Source of the DNA: Lichina pygmaea
Lineage: Eukaryota; Ascomycota; Lichinomycetes; Lichinales; Lichinaceae
Assembly (NCBI GenBank): GCA_963422465.1
Contig: OY730173.1
Location: 372,001 to 436,000 of the forward strand
Direction: 5' to 3'
Length of the DNA: 64,000 bases
Both the position numbers and the translations under genes were made by a program. Positions 34,677 through 46,134 of the stretch are shown one piece after another (position 1 is the stretch's first letter; the number at the start of each line of letters is the position of its first letter). The notes beneath the pieces are model-generated. The model searched no databases. It was not told the origin of the DNA and saw only the letters and a list, made by a program, of their open reading frames with translations.

Positions 34677-35172
34677 TTCCAAGTCGAACCTTTTCTTCCC
34701 CATTCTTTTCTTCTTCTGCATCTTCTCTCTTCTTCCTCCTCCTCCTCCTCCTTCTTCTCCTCCTTCTTCTTGTGTGTCTTCTCCTTCTTCTCCTCTTCCT
34801 CCTCCTCCTCCTCCTCCTCCTCCTTCTTCTTCTTCTCCCTCTTCTTCTTCATCTGCATCACCTTCATCACCTTCATCATCTTCAACCTTGTCCAAGTCGC
34901 CATACCTTCCACCACGACACGAGCAAGCACCTGTTCTTCGTGACCCACAAGAGGAGGCGTAGTTACAGTACATATTTACTCCTAGGTCGATCATGACCTC
35001 TCCACACCCCGTCTCGTCCTACGTATAACCTATCACGACGGTAATGCGCTCTCTCCATCTCCCTGACTTACCGTACGTACGTACGGTACTTCTTCCCTTC
35101 TCGAATCGCGATACGACCAAGGCGCATTTTCTTTGTGACCTGTTCTTCGCGACCCCCAAGAAGAAGCAGTAC
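34616..35172 (+). repeat. three imperfect copies of a segment spanning the fzo1 stop region
   Basis: Copies at about 34616-34680, 34899-34966 and 35104-35172 share CACGACACGAGCAAG, then a TTCTTCG core, then AAGAGGAGGCGTAG-like ends. Copy 1 contains the predicted fzo1 stop. Copies 1 and 2 are also preceded by similar CATCATCTTCATC pyrimidine-rich DNA. Copy 3 is more diverged and carries an extra ~18 nt. Between copies 1 and 2 is a long CTT/CTC-rich tract (34700-34890). Confidence 0.65.
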
Positions 35173-35644
35173 TCACCTAGTGGAGGAGTAATCATACGTA
35201 CGGACACAGTAGTGAATCCTAGTCACTCGTGACTTTGTCTCGTCTCGCCTCCTCTCCTCTCCTCTCCTCGTTGTCCCGGCTTATTTCCGTACGGTACGTA
35301 TGTACCGTGCCGGTGCGTCCGTCCCGTACCAGTAGTGTCGAGCCACATACTTCCGTACTTCCGTACGTATTACGGATCTGAGCAACTACAAAGATCACAG
35401 TCTGGACCGTGGGGAACGGACCCGATGGCATTGTTTTGTTGCTGTACCGTAGGTGGTGGCAGAGTGGTGGAAGGGCAGAGAGGCAGGCAGGGTGCCAGAG
35501 GGACAGTAGGTCGTGGTAAGATGAGAACTCTTTGTATTGTCTACGAGTAAGGTGTGGTATGATGGAGGTGCTTTCTGGTCTTCTCGGCATGTCAAGACCG
35601 TAGGCAATGGAAGAAATATGGTGGTTTGTCTTGACTGACTGGGG

Positions 35645-35792
35645 GGTTGGGTTGATGGGTGATGGGGTGATGGGGTGATGGGGTGATGGGTGATGGGTTG
35701 ATGGTTGATGGTTGATGGATGATGGGTGATGGGTGATGGTCGGATGGACAGATGGACTGGCTGACTGACTGACAGACTGACAGACTGACAGA
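35645..35792. repeat. GATGG(GT)-type minisatellite followed by ACTGACAG tandem
   Basis: Degenerate tandem units of GGTTGATGG / GGGTGATGG from 35645 to about 35735, then GACTGACTG and GACAGACT units up to the LINE tail at 35790. Confidence 0.85.
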
Positions 35793-35887
35793 CTATTTTT
35801 TATTTTTTAGTCTTTATTTGATTTGATTCTTACACTGATAGTAGCTTTACAGCCATGCAGATCTTCTGGCTAATAGTGAATACTCCC
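35790..35887 (-). mobile_element. orphan LINE 3' end (heavily 5'-truncated copy)
   Basis: The reverse complement reads the same ~70 nt as 2760-2830 (TTCACTATTAGC, GAAGATCTGCATGGCTGTAA, CAGTGTAAGAATCAAAT), followed by an A-rich tail (AATAAAGAC..AAAAAATAAAAAAT). There is one substitution or so per 20 nt. This is a very short, 5'-truncated insertion of the LINE family found at 1-2847. Confidence 0.85.
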
Positions 35888-36266
35888 AGACTAGAAGACC
35901 CAGACTAGAAGACCAGACCAGACCAGACCAACCCAGACCACAGCAGCCAGTCCCACCAACTAGATCATACGCCGATTGCAATGACCACTGTACACAGCTC
36001 CTACGGTACTCGTACTCACGTACGTATGTACATATGTACAATACCCCAACCGTGCCAAAGTACGGGAGTACTGTACCCAACTGGTGCCAACGTTCCACGT
36101 ACTGTAATTACCTCTCACTGCCTGGGTCCGTACTGTACGATCCAGTGGCTTCCCCACAGTAACCTTCCCCACAGTACTCCGTACTTCGTACACGTTCCCC
36201 GCAGTAACTAATTACCTTTCCTACCGTACAAGAAGAAGAAGAAGAAGCACCATCAAAAACCATCAT

Positions 36267-36409
36267 TGCTGGAGCTACAAGGCAATGGCCTGCTCTGAGC
36301 GGGGAGAAGATGATTATCATTGACGGCCTCTCGGACCAGAGGGCTACCGTATACGGCCCCCTATCCAGCTGACTAACACTACTGACTACGGTAAGCCAGC
36401 CTCAGCCCT
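36267..36409 (-). repeat. dispersed ~135-bp repeat, copy 2
   Basis: Inverted copy of 8213-8345; see that entry. It differs by a few base changes and by small insertions such as an extra AT in CAATGATAATCATC. Confidence 0.75.
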
Positions 36410-37444
36410 GTGGCCGCAACAATCATACATCTCCACAATGATTTGTACGTAGAGAGAGAGGCTGGTCTATGGCAAAGCAAGACTTGGATACCACATGCAT
36501 ACATACATACCTTTTGGGGTGGGTGAAAACATATGTTTGAGAAGATTGGCCGGCCTGCAGCAAAGCAGTGAGGAAGTACCTCCGTAGTTGGAAAGTAGTT
36601 GGAAAGCAGTGAGAAGGTAGCGGGAGCGGTCACTGTAGGAAAACCGTGGCAAGGCTTACTCTCGGATGGTTTGTAGGGAGTGTATCGTGAGGGGTGGATG
36701 GTATGGAGTTGACTGTACGCTCCGTACGGATGGACTGTAGGGGATGGACCACAGGGACGAACTATACGGACGTATGATCCTCTTTGTTGTCAGTCAGTCT
36801 GGAGATGAACCGAGACGTCTACGAGAAGAGACAATGTCCAAAGACGTCCAGGAGACTAGAAGACATCCAGAGACATATAGCCTCTGCCGCAAGCAAGGAA
36901 ATGCACCGTTCTTTTCCTCTGATTTGATTTGATTTGATTTGTGAGGGGTGAGTTAGGGGAGGGGGGTTGGTGACTGAAGCAAGTGTGAAAAATGTGTACG
37001 GGACGTGGCTGGGAGAATCGAGTCTGACATGACACGGGATGATATGACATGACATGAGACGGGACAAGAGAGACAGAGAATCCAGGGAGTGCACAAGTAA
37101 CAACCTCCACCCCTGATGGCTTTTGACGCCCTTCGACACAGCGCCTGGCTGGTGATTAAGTTATACGAGAGAGAGAGAGAGAGAAAGCCGCCGACATGCA
37201 ACTTGGTTGAACCATCAAAAGCGCGGTCAAAATCGAGAGTGGGTATCGATCCAAGAGGAGCCATCATGACGTGAGCTTGTAATCTCCACTCGACAGAAGA
37301 AAGTATAGAATAGCAAAAGGGGGGAAGAAGGTATTACGGCTCTCGTGCCCGGAAAAAAATGACCGCTGGGCGAAATGAAACTCGTAGAAACATCATCGAA
37401 CGGAGAGACGAAGAGAAAAGGACGGGGTCGAAAAGACGACGAGG

Positions 37445-39379
37445 TCACCGGCTGACCGTCCGGCTCGGCGGTCCGAACCATGCGTCGAGATCTTCGCTCC
37501 TGATCTTGTCCGCTCGATCGATCTTGACCTCCTCGCCCGGATGGTAGTTGAACACCGTGGCCTCGCTCTCGTGTTTCTTCTGCAGCGTGGCCGGGTCCAC
37601 GACGATCCGCCGACTGGACGGGCCGGCCTTGTCTGGCGGCGATGGCGCGACCGAAGCGTCCGGGTCTGAAGGCGCTTCCGACGTGCGGTCCACGGCGGTG
37701 CTAGGTCCAGCCGGGTGGTAGCGCGATGCGGCCCGTGACTTCTTGGCGCTGTGCAAGCGCCGCGGGGGGTGGAAGGGCTGGTACGTGACCACCTGAGCGA
37801 TCTCTTGACTCGACGCCGGCGACGGAAGAACCGGATGAGAGCCGGTGGCTGCGCCCGGAGTAGGCGCCGGTAATGACGACGGTGACGATGGTGCTGGAAC
37901 TGGAGCTGGGGCCGGTGTCGGTGTTTGCGTTGGAGCTGGTGTTGGCGCTGGCGGTGACGGTGCCAGTGGCGCTGGTGCCGCTTGTGCTGGAGGGGATGGT
38001 GCTGGTGCTGGTGCTGGTGCTCTTGCTGTTGTTGGAGATGGAGCCGCTGATGGCGCTGGCGGTGAGGCGGCGAGGCCTGGCGTGGTCGGCGTGAGCGGAG
38101 AGACGGTCGGGTCGACATCCGGTCGATGCCACTGCACCTCCTCGCCCGGGTGATAACGGAAGACGGCAATGGTGCTGTTGCTGTCTCGTCTCCCGACCGA
38201 GCTCGCGGTCGAATCTCGGTCCCTGAAAGCCTGGCTGTACTCCCCCGACGTCATGGACCGGTCGCGCTGGGCCATTCGGCTCCGATAATCCGCCCAGTGA
38301 TCGACTGAGCGGAATCGATGCGCCGCAGCGTCTCCCGGCACGTGCGACCTTTCCCACCGGCCGTCGGACGACGTCGGCGTAGATGGCTGCGACGGCGCCG
38401 TCGTCCACGATTCGCTCGTGTCCGGTCTGGGCAACTCGAGCTTGCGCGGCTCCAGAGGCGCGACGGCGTAGGTCGGATCCAGTTCGTTGGCCGAGGCGAA
38501 GGCGACCGGTGTCGCCGTCGTCGAGGCGTGCGACTCGGCGGACGGTGGACTTCGCATGCTGATGGTGATCGTCTGCAGCGAGTGCTCCGGCATCGGCGGT
38601 GCCTGCGACGGCACCAGCTCGCTCTCGTACTCGTACAACGAGTGCTCGTCGAGGGTCGACAACTGGTGTCGATTGAGCGACGCTCGGACCAGGTTGTTGT
38701 TCCTCTCGCGGCCGATGAAGGTCGTGTTGAGTCTCGCCGGCGCCGGCACGACGACCGGTCTGATGTCGGGCGGCGGGCTGGCCACCATCATCATCACCGG
38801 GGTCGAGCTTTCGGACCGACACTGCATCGAAGACTTGCGGTCCGAGGACTCGACGTTGCGCGATTCCCAGCCGCCGCCGTGGCTGGGCGAGTGCAACTGT
38901 CGATAGTAACTGTCGGTGTTTCGCTTTCGCGCGCAGAAGCCGGGCAGGCCGTTCCTGGACCTCCGCCTCGCGCGGTACCAGACGAGGAAGGTGGCGAGGA
39001 CGAGTATGAAGGCAACTGCGACGGACGGACGGACGGACGGTCAGAACGGCACCGAGGGTCAGAAAGACGACCGGGACCGGAGTCGTTCCCTACCTGCGCA
39101 TCCCAAGCCGATGAGGAGGTTTCGGATGTTGCCGGGTATGCCAGGGCCGCTGGCGGAGCTTGATCCTCCCACAGAGTCCGACGTCGCCGTCGACGTGCCT
39201 TGATCCGCCGCGGTCACCATGGCAGAAGGCGGCGGCGGAGCCGAGTCACTTGCGGTCGCGAGTGCCGGCGGGCCCGTCGGCGTTGCAACATTGAAGCTGC
39301 TGTGGGTCAGAGTAGAACTGGCAAAGAGTCGATCGAACGAGTTATCCTGGGCCGGCTCCGACTCCCCCGGTGAAGCCAT
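37445..39379 (-). CDS. single-pass membrane protein, Skg6/Mid2-like architecture
   Basis: Exons 39379-39094 and 39015-37445 give 618 aa. The N-terminal ~85 residues are Ser/Thr/Pro-rich (likely exposed and O-glycosylated). The one membrane span is rebuilt across the junction: IRNLLIGLGCAG|VAFILVLATFLVWY, followed by RARRRSR (positive-inside rule puts the long C-terminus in the cytosol). The cytosolic part is low-complexity with Pro/Ala/Thr runs and two copies of an F-x-YHPGEEV motif (VFRYHPGEEVQW and VFNYHPGEEVKI), the second near the C-terminus before DAWFG. No signal peptide is obvious at MASPGESEP. The topology resembles fungal cell-wall sensor or polarity proteins; the specific function is not known to me. 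Confidence 0.75.
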
Positions 39380-39427
39380 GACGGCGAGGAGCCGAAGGGC
39401 GAGCAGTGGCCGCTGCCGCCGCCGCCT

Positions 39428-39464
<37 letters not shown>

Positions 39465-40970
39465 CGTTGTTGGTTGAGACGAGCCCTTTGTCGAGACCCA
39501 ACTCCCCAGGTCTCAACCGACGGACGGATACATTCGTCCTGCAACACGACAAGGTCGTCCGGTCTTGGTCGTATCGTACCGTACTGGATCCTCCACGTTT
39601 GTCGTCGCGCTCAAGCGATCGCGATCCTGCCGATCTGTCGACCGGCTGCCAAGAGAAGCTCGTTCGGCGCCCTGCCTTCGGAGGGGGGGGGGGGGGGGGG
39701 GGGGGCCGGGCCGGGAAGCAGAGCGGATCGTCGGTGCGCGCAGATCAAGCGAGGGAGACGACTCCGACAGAGCGATCTCGCGCCCGTGGCCCAACGAGGA
39801 AGAAGAGGCGTAGGAGCCCGAGCTGAGAGGGGCACGACTCGGCACTGCAGGTGATGCTGACACGGACTTTCGGGACCCTGGCATGGACGATTCCACCGCA
39901 GCTCGCCGACACGTCGATGAACGAGTACGAAAGGGGGACCAGCGACCGAACGCGCGCCCCTCTCTCCCGACTACCAGCGCAGGCAGCAGAAGCGACGCGG
40001 GAGGGCGAAGAAGGCAGAGGCGACCGGAGACTGGGCTCGGCGGGAGAGGGTGCGTGCGACGATGGCCGGGCCGAGTCTCGTATCCATCTCGCATGAATGG
40101 TTCAGGTAAGCCGTCTCTCCAACGTCCAAGCCGCTTCTTTCCCTGCTCCAGAACATCCTTTTATTGCGACGACCAGCCACGACCTGGGCCGGTCCAACGA
40201 GACGTCGCCGTGCCTTGCGGATGTGACGCCAGGCCCGTTTGACGGCACGGTCAGAGCCTTACTCGTGTATGTCCGCCTACCGTCCGTCGACGAAGGGCCT
40301 GGATTCTGTGCAGGACGTTTGTGACCGCGTCTTTGCTTTTTCTGTGCTTCTGCGCATCAGCCCCGGTGCAGGTACCAGCGGGCTCCCGGGGGGGTCTCCA
40401 TGTCCGGAGGAAGGTCTGGTACGTACGTGTTCCGGCCGTGATCGACCTCCGCTGAGGTGGTCGTCGTCGTCGTCGACCCATCCGGCCACGCCAGTCACGC
40501 CGGCCACGCCGGCCACGCCAGCCAGGGAGGGGCCGCGGAGTCGGTTTGCGACAGCTGCTCTTTCGTTTTTCCAGCCTCCGGTTTCTTTTTTCGCGTCTGC
40601 CCCGGTCGGCGAGATGGGAGTGGTTCCTCGTCGACTCTGAGCATCTCGTCGGGAGCGGAGCTCGTCCTACCGGCACGTACTGCACGCGACGTGGTGATAT
40701 GCGGAAGAGACGTTCGAGGCGTGCATGGCACCGACAGATCCGCCATCACCGACGATGCCGTCGTCGACATTGAGACAAGTCGAGTCGGGTCGAGGCGACC
40801 TTGCGCCGTCCGATGTCTAACTCGATGCGGAGGTCGCAGCTGCTCGGCCGCCTGCCGGTTGGTGTAACTCAACGCGCCATATCCCTGCGCAAGGAGCTCT
40901 CGTTCGAGCGCCGTTCCAGCAAAAACAAAGCATGGTGGAGAGACCCGGCGGTTCGACGAATACGAAGGGC

Positions 40971-41019
40971 GCGGACGAGCGCGGACGAGCGCGGACGAGC
41001 GCGGACGAGCGCGGACGAA
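40971..41019. repeat. 10-bp minisatellite GCGGACGAGC
   Basis: Five near-perfect tandem copies in non-coding DNA. Confidence 0.9.
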
Positions 41020-42808
41020 GAAGTTAAGCGATGCGACAAGGACAGAAGTTCTTCGGTCCGATCAGGCCACTCCAAACACTTTGTGCCATCGAAGCCGGCT
41101 TCGAGACCGGCCAAGGTTCAGAAAGAGATTGTCGCGATGCGTCTTCCGTCGTTCGAAGTAGCATCTCCACGCGACCGGGCCTTCTGCCCTACGACGGCCG
41201 ATCGGTCGCGCTGAATCGGCCCCCCTTGACGGCTGATCGCCGGATGCGGCGGGTCAGGGCACGTTCAGCCACCTGCGCTTGTCCGTGGTCAATGGTGATC
41301 TTCCAGCGGTCGACGTGGCTTGGCATTGAGTGAGATTGAAAGCACGTGACTCGAGTCATGTGATCACGCTCCTTTCCTCTGCAATCTTCATCGTTCACAG
41401 GGGGTGGGGCCCGTGTGTCTTGGTGTTCCTTTGGCGGACTAACGTCAGCAAAGCTGCAGGTGATCGTAGGAGCTGTAGAATCCAATGTTTTTCGTTAGCG
41501 GAGCCTGGCCAACGTACGTATGTAGCTGAGCACGACCAGCTTGGCAGGTCGGAGCCGTACCAGATCCATATGATCTGGCGTGCTGAGAACATGGCCTGTC
41601 CTCGAAACGAGCGGGAGGTATACTAGCCAGTCTAGTACATCTTGACACGCAATCTAATTAGCTGATGAGGTTACACATTGCCGTTCTGATGGCGACGTGT
41701 TTCCATCCGATACGTACGAATTTCAGCAAGACCTCGGTCGTGATGCCCTCATCATGCCGCCGTAGGTCCTCCTACCTCTGCAGCTGTCGAGGCGCAGCCA
41801 TTGCTCATCAAAGCTCTGATATGTACGTACTCTGCACTACAGACCGCACCAGTGCCACATATCTCTCGAAAGGCTTGCCGTCTCAAGGGCGTCGCCGAGG
41901 AGATCGCAAGAGGAAGGAGCGCCTCCTTGGCCGTCCGTCTCTTGACGGTCCTGCGGTCAAATGACGATCAAGGTCACTCTCCACCATCACTACCCGCGAG
42001 CGTGCTCAGATCCGTCGACCCATTTCCCGAGAACAAGTAGCAAAGGTGTCATGTTGTAGGCATGAGACACTCACGACTCCCTGTTTGCGTCAACACACCC
42101 TCTCGCCATTCTTCGGACCGTCCTATCTTTGATTGTTATCCGATGACGATACGTACGAGGTGGGTGACAGATATAATGTTACGGAAGTAGGCATGTACGT
42201 ACGTACAATCAGAAGTTATCAGCAGAGCCGCATTACCATAACTCTCAAGACATCTAGGCACTTGGTCTCGCGGAGGCGGCTCAGTGTTTTGACATGGTCG
42301 TTGATTTCTCAGCTTACTAATAGTACTGCGGTAACATTGTATCCGTCACGCACCTCGCGTGTACTGAAACCTGCGGTGTCGGCGCCGGGTGGGGTTGGTG
42401 GTAGTAGTGGCGGCGGCGACGGCGACGATTGAACGATCAAGGTGTGGTATGACCTTTTATCTTTGTAAACCGGGCTTCGAACCTGAAGTCTGGAAGCTGA
42501 AGCCTCAAACCGAAGTACCGGTATGCAAATTGGAGTCTGAAAACTGAAGGTCTCGAAAATGAAGTCTGGAAATGCATCTGAGGCTCCCCCAGGCAAGAAG
42601 CAGATATTCCTGCAAGTCCCCCACTGCTCCAGCCATTGTCCCATAGACGATACCCTGGCTTTGACAGTGCCAAAGTGCGACGTCGAGCTGGAGTTGAGCT
42701 TAGTCTGAGGTGCTAATCCCCGTATCAAAGTACTCGTACGTATGTACTGTACGGAGGTACAGTACAAAGTACAGTACCTCCCCACCCTAGTCTTCCCACC
42801 CTGATGTA

Positions 42809-42951
42809 CCAGTCAGGGTCAGGAGGTTTGAATCAACCCTCCACTACAGAACGTACAACTGACTATCATACAATTTTAGTGCAGGGGCTAGTACAGAATT
42901 CAAATCACTCGTAGTCGAGGCTTGATTCAAATCTCCTGACCCCGACTCTGT
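42809..42951. mobile_element. MITE-like element with ~38-bp inverted repeats
   Basis: Left arm 42810-42847 and right arm 42911-42950 are inverted repeats sharing GGTCAGGAG, TTTGAATCAA and ACTAC at matched places. They start CAGTC / CAGAGTC. About 63 bp of unrelated sequence lies between. TA dinucleotides sit symmetrically outside (42807-42808 and 42952-42953), as for a TA target duplication of Tc1/mariner-pogo type elements. No coding capacity. Confidence 0.7.
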
Positions 42952-43689
42952 TACAATCTAAACCGTATGGAGTACCTTCCGTACGAGTGCTCCGTACAGC
43001 GCCACGACACGAGTCTGCGCACACCGGTACAAGCCGTTGGCCGCCCATCCTCATGAGTAATGCGACGCCGATGTACGTAACGTACTTCCGTAGACTTACG
43101 TATGTACGTACGCACACCGACGGCAATAAGCCGGGGGGGGGGTGGGTATTGATTTTCTCCGGAGCTACCACGAGGTTGATTTTGTTTGGAGGCGTCACGC
43201 AGACCTTGTGTCGTGACACCTGTACGGAGTAATTAGCCCACCCTACCCTAATCAGCCCACCAACGCTGATCTACGGATTACCCCACTGGTTAATTATTGC
43301 ACGTTATCGTGTTACCATGCCTAACTACGGAATAGTCCGGCTATCAGTACGTATGTACCGTGGGTGTCACGAGTACGTACTTCTGTACACATGTACGATA
43401 ACTACAGTGACTACAGTACCTAACTACAGCGCAGGAGTACAGTGACTACAGTACTGTACCTAACTACTCTGTACTCGTACAGATTGTACAGTACAGTACA
43501 AATGTACTAGTCCGATGTCGGACACGCCATCTGATCTCTCACGATTATTGAGCTGGCACCTCTTCCGCCCTGTGCCCCCCTCCACTACCCCCTCATGCAC
43601 CCCCCCTCCATGCCCCTTGTCCCCCCCTACCATACCCCCCTCCATACGTACGTGCGTACGTAACGGACTGTACGTAACACCCGCAAACT

Positions 43690-43710
43690 CCCCCCCCCCC
43701 CCCCCCCCCC
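43690..43710. repeat. run of 21 C
   Basis: Homopolymer directly followed by the 7-bp minisatellite. Confidence 0.9.
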
Positions 43711-43711
43711 A

Positions 43712-43768
43712 AATCTGCAGTCTGCAATCTGCAATCTCCAATCTGCAATCTGCAGTCTGCAATCTACA
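43712..43768. repeat. 7-bp minisatellite (CAATCTG)n
   Basis: About seven tandem units of TGCAATC with single-base variants in GTAC-rich spacer. Confidence 0.9.
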
Positions 43769-44281
43769 CTTACTAAATTATTAGCAACCAGCTACTGTAC
43801 CAAACACACAGTACCTTCAGCACTGTACATACAGTACGTACCTTACTCGTACGTAGAGTACGGTAGAGTGGAGAGGAGTCACTACGGTATGTAACGTACG
43901 ATAAGAATCTCCAAGATAAGATAGGAATCTTGAGATAGAGAGCCTACGTCTCTCGATGAATCACTCCTTCTTCGTGGTCTTGAGTATTGACTTGATCGTC
44001 AGCTACGGTACGTACGGAAGTACGTATCGTGTGCTGTATGCGGGCACTGGTGGGCATGACATGGTAGGTACGGCACGTGCAGATGTGACCTCGTCACCGC
44101 ACGACCGAAGCTGCAGATCATGTACAGTACGCGTTTCGACTGGCAATTCTGGGGGTTCTATACGGTAATACACACCCATAACGTAGATACAAGTAGATGT
44201 AGACAAGTACAAATCGTAGATGTAGACCGGCTGTCTTCGACGCAAAGAGCCGCTTGTTCGATGGCTCCAGCAGCCTACGCC

Positions 44282-46134
44282 TCATCTGCCGCTTTCTGGC
44301 TTCTGTCCGTAGACGGCGTACCTGCAAAGCCCCCCAGAATCTTAGCGGTCGCGGTCCAGAAACACACGGTACGTACGAACCAAAAAAAGGGAGTGACGTA
44401 CACCGGCCAGTAGGAGTGAACCTTTCTGGATTTGAACTCGTTCCGCACCATGGCCAGGAACACCGACACTTCCTCGGGCTTCCAGCCCAGCATTCCGACC
44501 CAGAACGCAATCGTCAGGCCCTCGAGCCCTTCGAGCATCGTGATGAGCTGAGCGCAGCCAACCTCTCTCATCTTCTCGTCGGCCGGCCACACCCCGATCG
44601 GGATCTTGAACTTGCGCACGACGACGTTGATGAATCCTGCCGCCCTCATCTGCTGCTCGAGAACGTCCCCGTAGATCCGGAGTGTGACGCCGGCTTTCTG
44701 TGCGGCGGTCTCTTGGTTGGCACACCACCTCAGGATGGCGCTGTCGTCCGGGAAGGAACTGTCGTCGCTCCGGGCGTCGACATCGAGCTCCTGGCATTCA
44801 ACCCATCCACCGGGCTTGCAATGCCTGCAGAACACTGTCAGTGACGTTGCGAGAAGGAGCTTGTTGGCCTCGTTGCGCTTCGGGTCACGCCACGCACTTG
44901 AAGCTCTGTCGGAACAGGAGAGGCCAATCGCGGATGCCGCCACTCATGAGGCGGGTGTGAACGAGGTCAAAGTGATCGGCGGGAAAGAGCCACGTCTGCT
45001 CGGCGTCGTCCACCTCGAACTAGCAGGACCGGAAACTGTCAGCGACGGAGCAGTAGCGCCAAGCAGGAAGGATGTCGACGGCCGAACCTTGACGTTAGGT
45101 GGTACCCTGAGGCAATGTCAGTGCCAGCTCTCGCAGGGATTACGCTGCACAGAAAGCGTACCATTTTGGTTGGATGGGGCTGAGATCGGTGCCAATGACC
45201 TGTATCCTGTTCAGTGAATGCGACGTGCAAGATGATGGCAGCACCCACTTCAGCGGACGGGTACAGATCGCCTGCGTCGTGTTGTCAGTAGAAAGCGTAC
45301 GCGACGGGGCATTCTCTCTCTCGAGCTAACGGACCGAAATCGATTGCCCATATACCTTCGACAATCAGCAGCTGGACACTTCGAATTGCGTCTTTGGAAT
45401 CTCGAGCTTTCAATTCCAGCAATCCCTCGATGCTGGTTGACCTCGACCTCGCATTCATGCTTCATACCTGTTCCAGTCCCGACGTCAAGCACCGCCTGTG
45501 GAGAGTCTCCGATCGGAGCAAAGAACAGCTTGTCGTCAAACGCCAACCGGAGGGTGAAGTATTGCATGTCAAGGCTATCGCGCCGTCAGCGCGAGACAAA
45601 GCTGAGGTAGATGCGCCAAATCCATACCGATCTTGCTCTTGCTGTTTGAGCGGTATCAATTATCGACGTTGGTTGCACCGCAATTGAGCGGGGCCGTGGT
45701 GCTGACCTCGTCGTTGGGTAGGGGGTATCCTATCGTGCCTGTGAGTCGGAGCTCCTAGAAGCATGTGCGAGCCGACCCACTCCCTGCCTGATATGCGTGA
45801 TATCGGCGCCCGTGCCGGAACTCGTAGGCGGTGATGCTCGATTTCAGGGATGTCGTGTAGGACTCGCTGTGACATTTGCGGCTCAGCACTTGCACGTTCG
45901 CCAGGGACCGGCTGCCCCATACTCATCGCTATATGCCGAGTCTCCAGTGTCGCTCTATGCGCTGATATCAGCGAGAACATCTGCCGAGCCGACGCCGAGG
46001 CGCTCATGTTGGTATTGAGTGGCTCTGCGTACCTCAACGTCGTCCTGAGCCGCAATGATGTTGGACTCTCCTGCGGGTTGGGCTGTATTGCTGGCGGCAG
46101 CCGTAGCGGCAGCCTGATCGGTTGGAGTAGCCAT
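44282..46134 (-). CDS. SAM-dependent methyltransferase, TAM/LaeA-like, with micro-exons
   Basis: Twelve exons: 46134-46033, 45862-45781, 45729-45707, 45641-45628, 45574-45468, 45355-45335, 45271-45249, 45199-45162, 45106-45088, 45019-44898, 44824-44402 and 44321-44282. They sum to 1,014 nt (337 aa), and every junction rebuilds family sequence: YEFRHGRRYHAYQAGRYPLP, NDEQEQDRLDMQYF, LDVGTGTGIWAIDFGDLYPS (SAM motif I), AEVIGTDLSPIQPKWVPPNV, HFDLVHTRLMSGGIRDWPLL and FRQSFKHCKPGGWVECQE. The end is VHSYWPVYAVYGQKPESGR. Nucleo-cytosolic Rossmann methyltransferases of this family include the secondary-metabolism regulator LaeA, but most members have unknown substrates. Seven exons are 40 nt or less (14 nt the shortest). 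It sits 471 bp behind the stop of the giant DUF3638 gene, same strand. Confidence 0.88.

Larger units (their letters stand above)
34681..37444. other. repeat-rich spacer without a gene
   Basis: Apart from the repeats listed separately, it holds a pyrimidine tract (34700-34890), GTAC-dense stretches (35070-35370 and 36000-36230) and a GAA run near 36230. No frame over 110 codons and no recognised domain. The right end is the 3' flank of the Skg6-like gene. Confidence 0.5.
39380..44281. other. 5-kb spacer without a recognised gene
   Basis: 39380-40100 is probably the promoter and 5' leader of the Skg6-like gene, and includes CGT/CGC microsatellite (39410-39465) and 23 G in a row (39683-39705). 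40100-41300 has overlapping GC-rich frames up to 144 codons without domains. 41500-44200 is very rich in GTAC/TACGTA words and minisatellites. 42430-42570 contains degenerate TGAAGTCTGGAA units. Confidence 0.4.

Noticed and set aside
38318-39163. 281-codon Arg-rich plus-strand ORF
   Set aside because: Antisense to the Skg6-like gene and composed almost entirely of Arg/Gly/Val shadow sequence.
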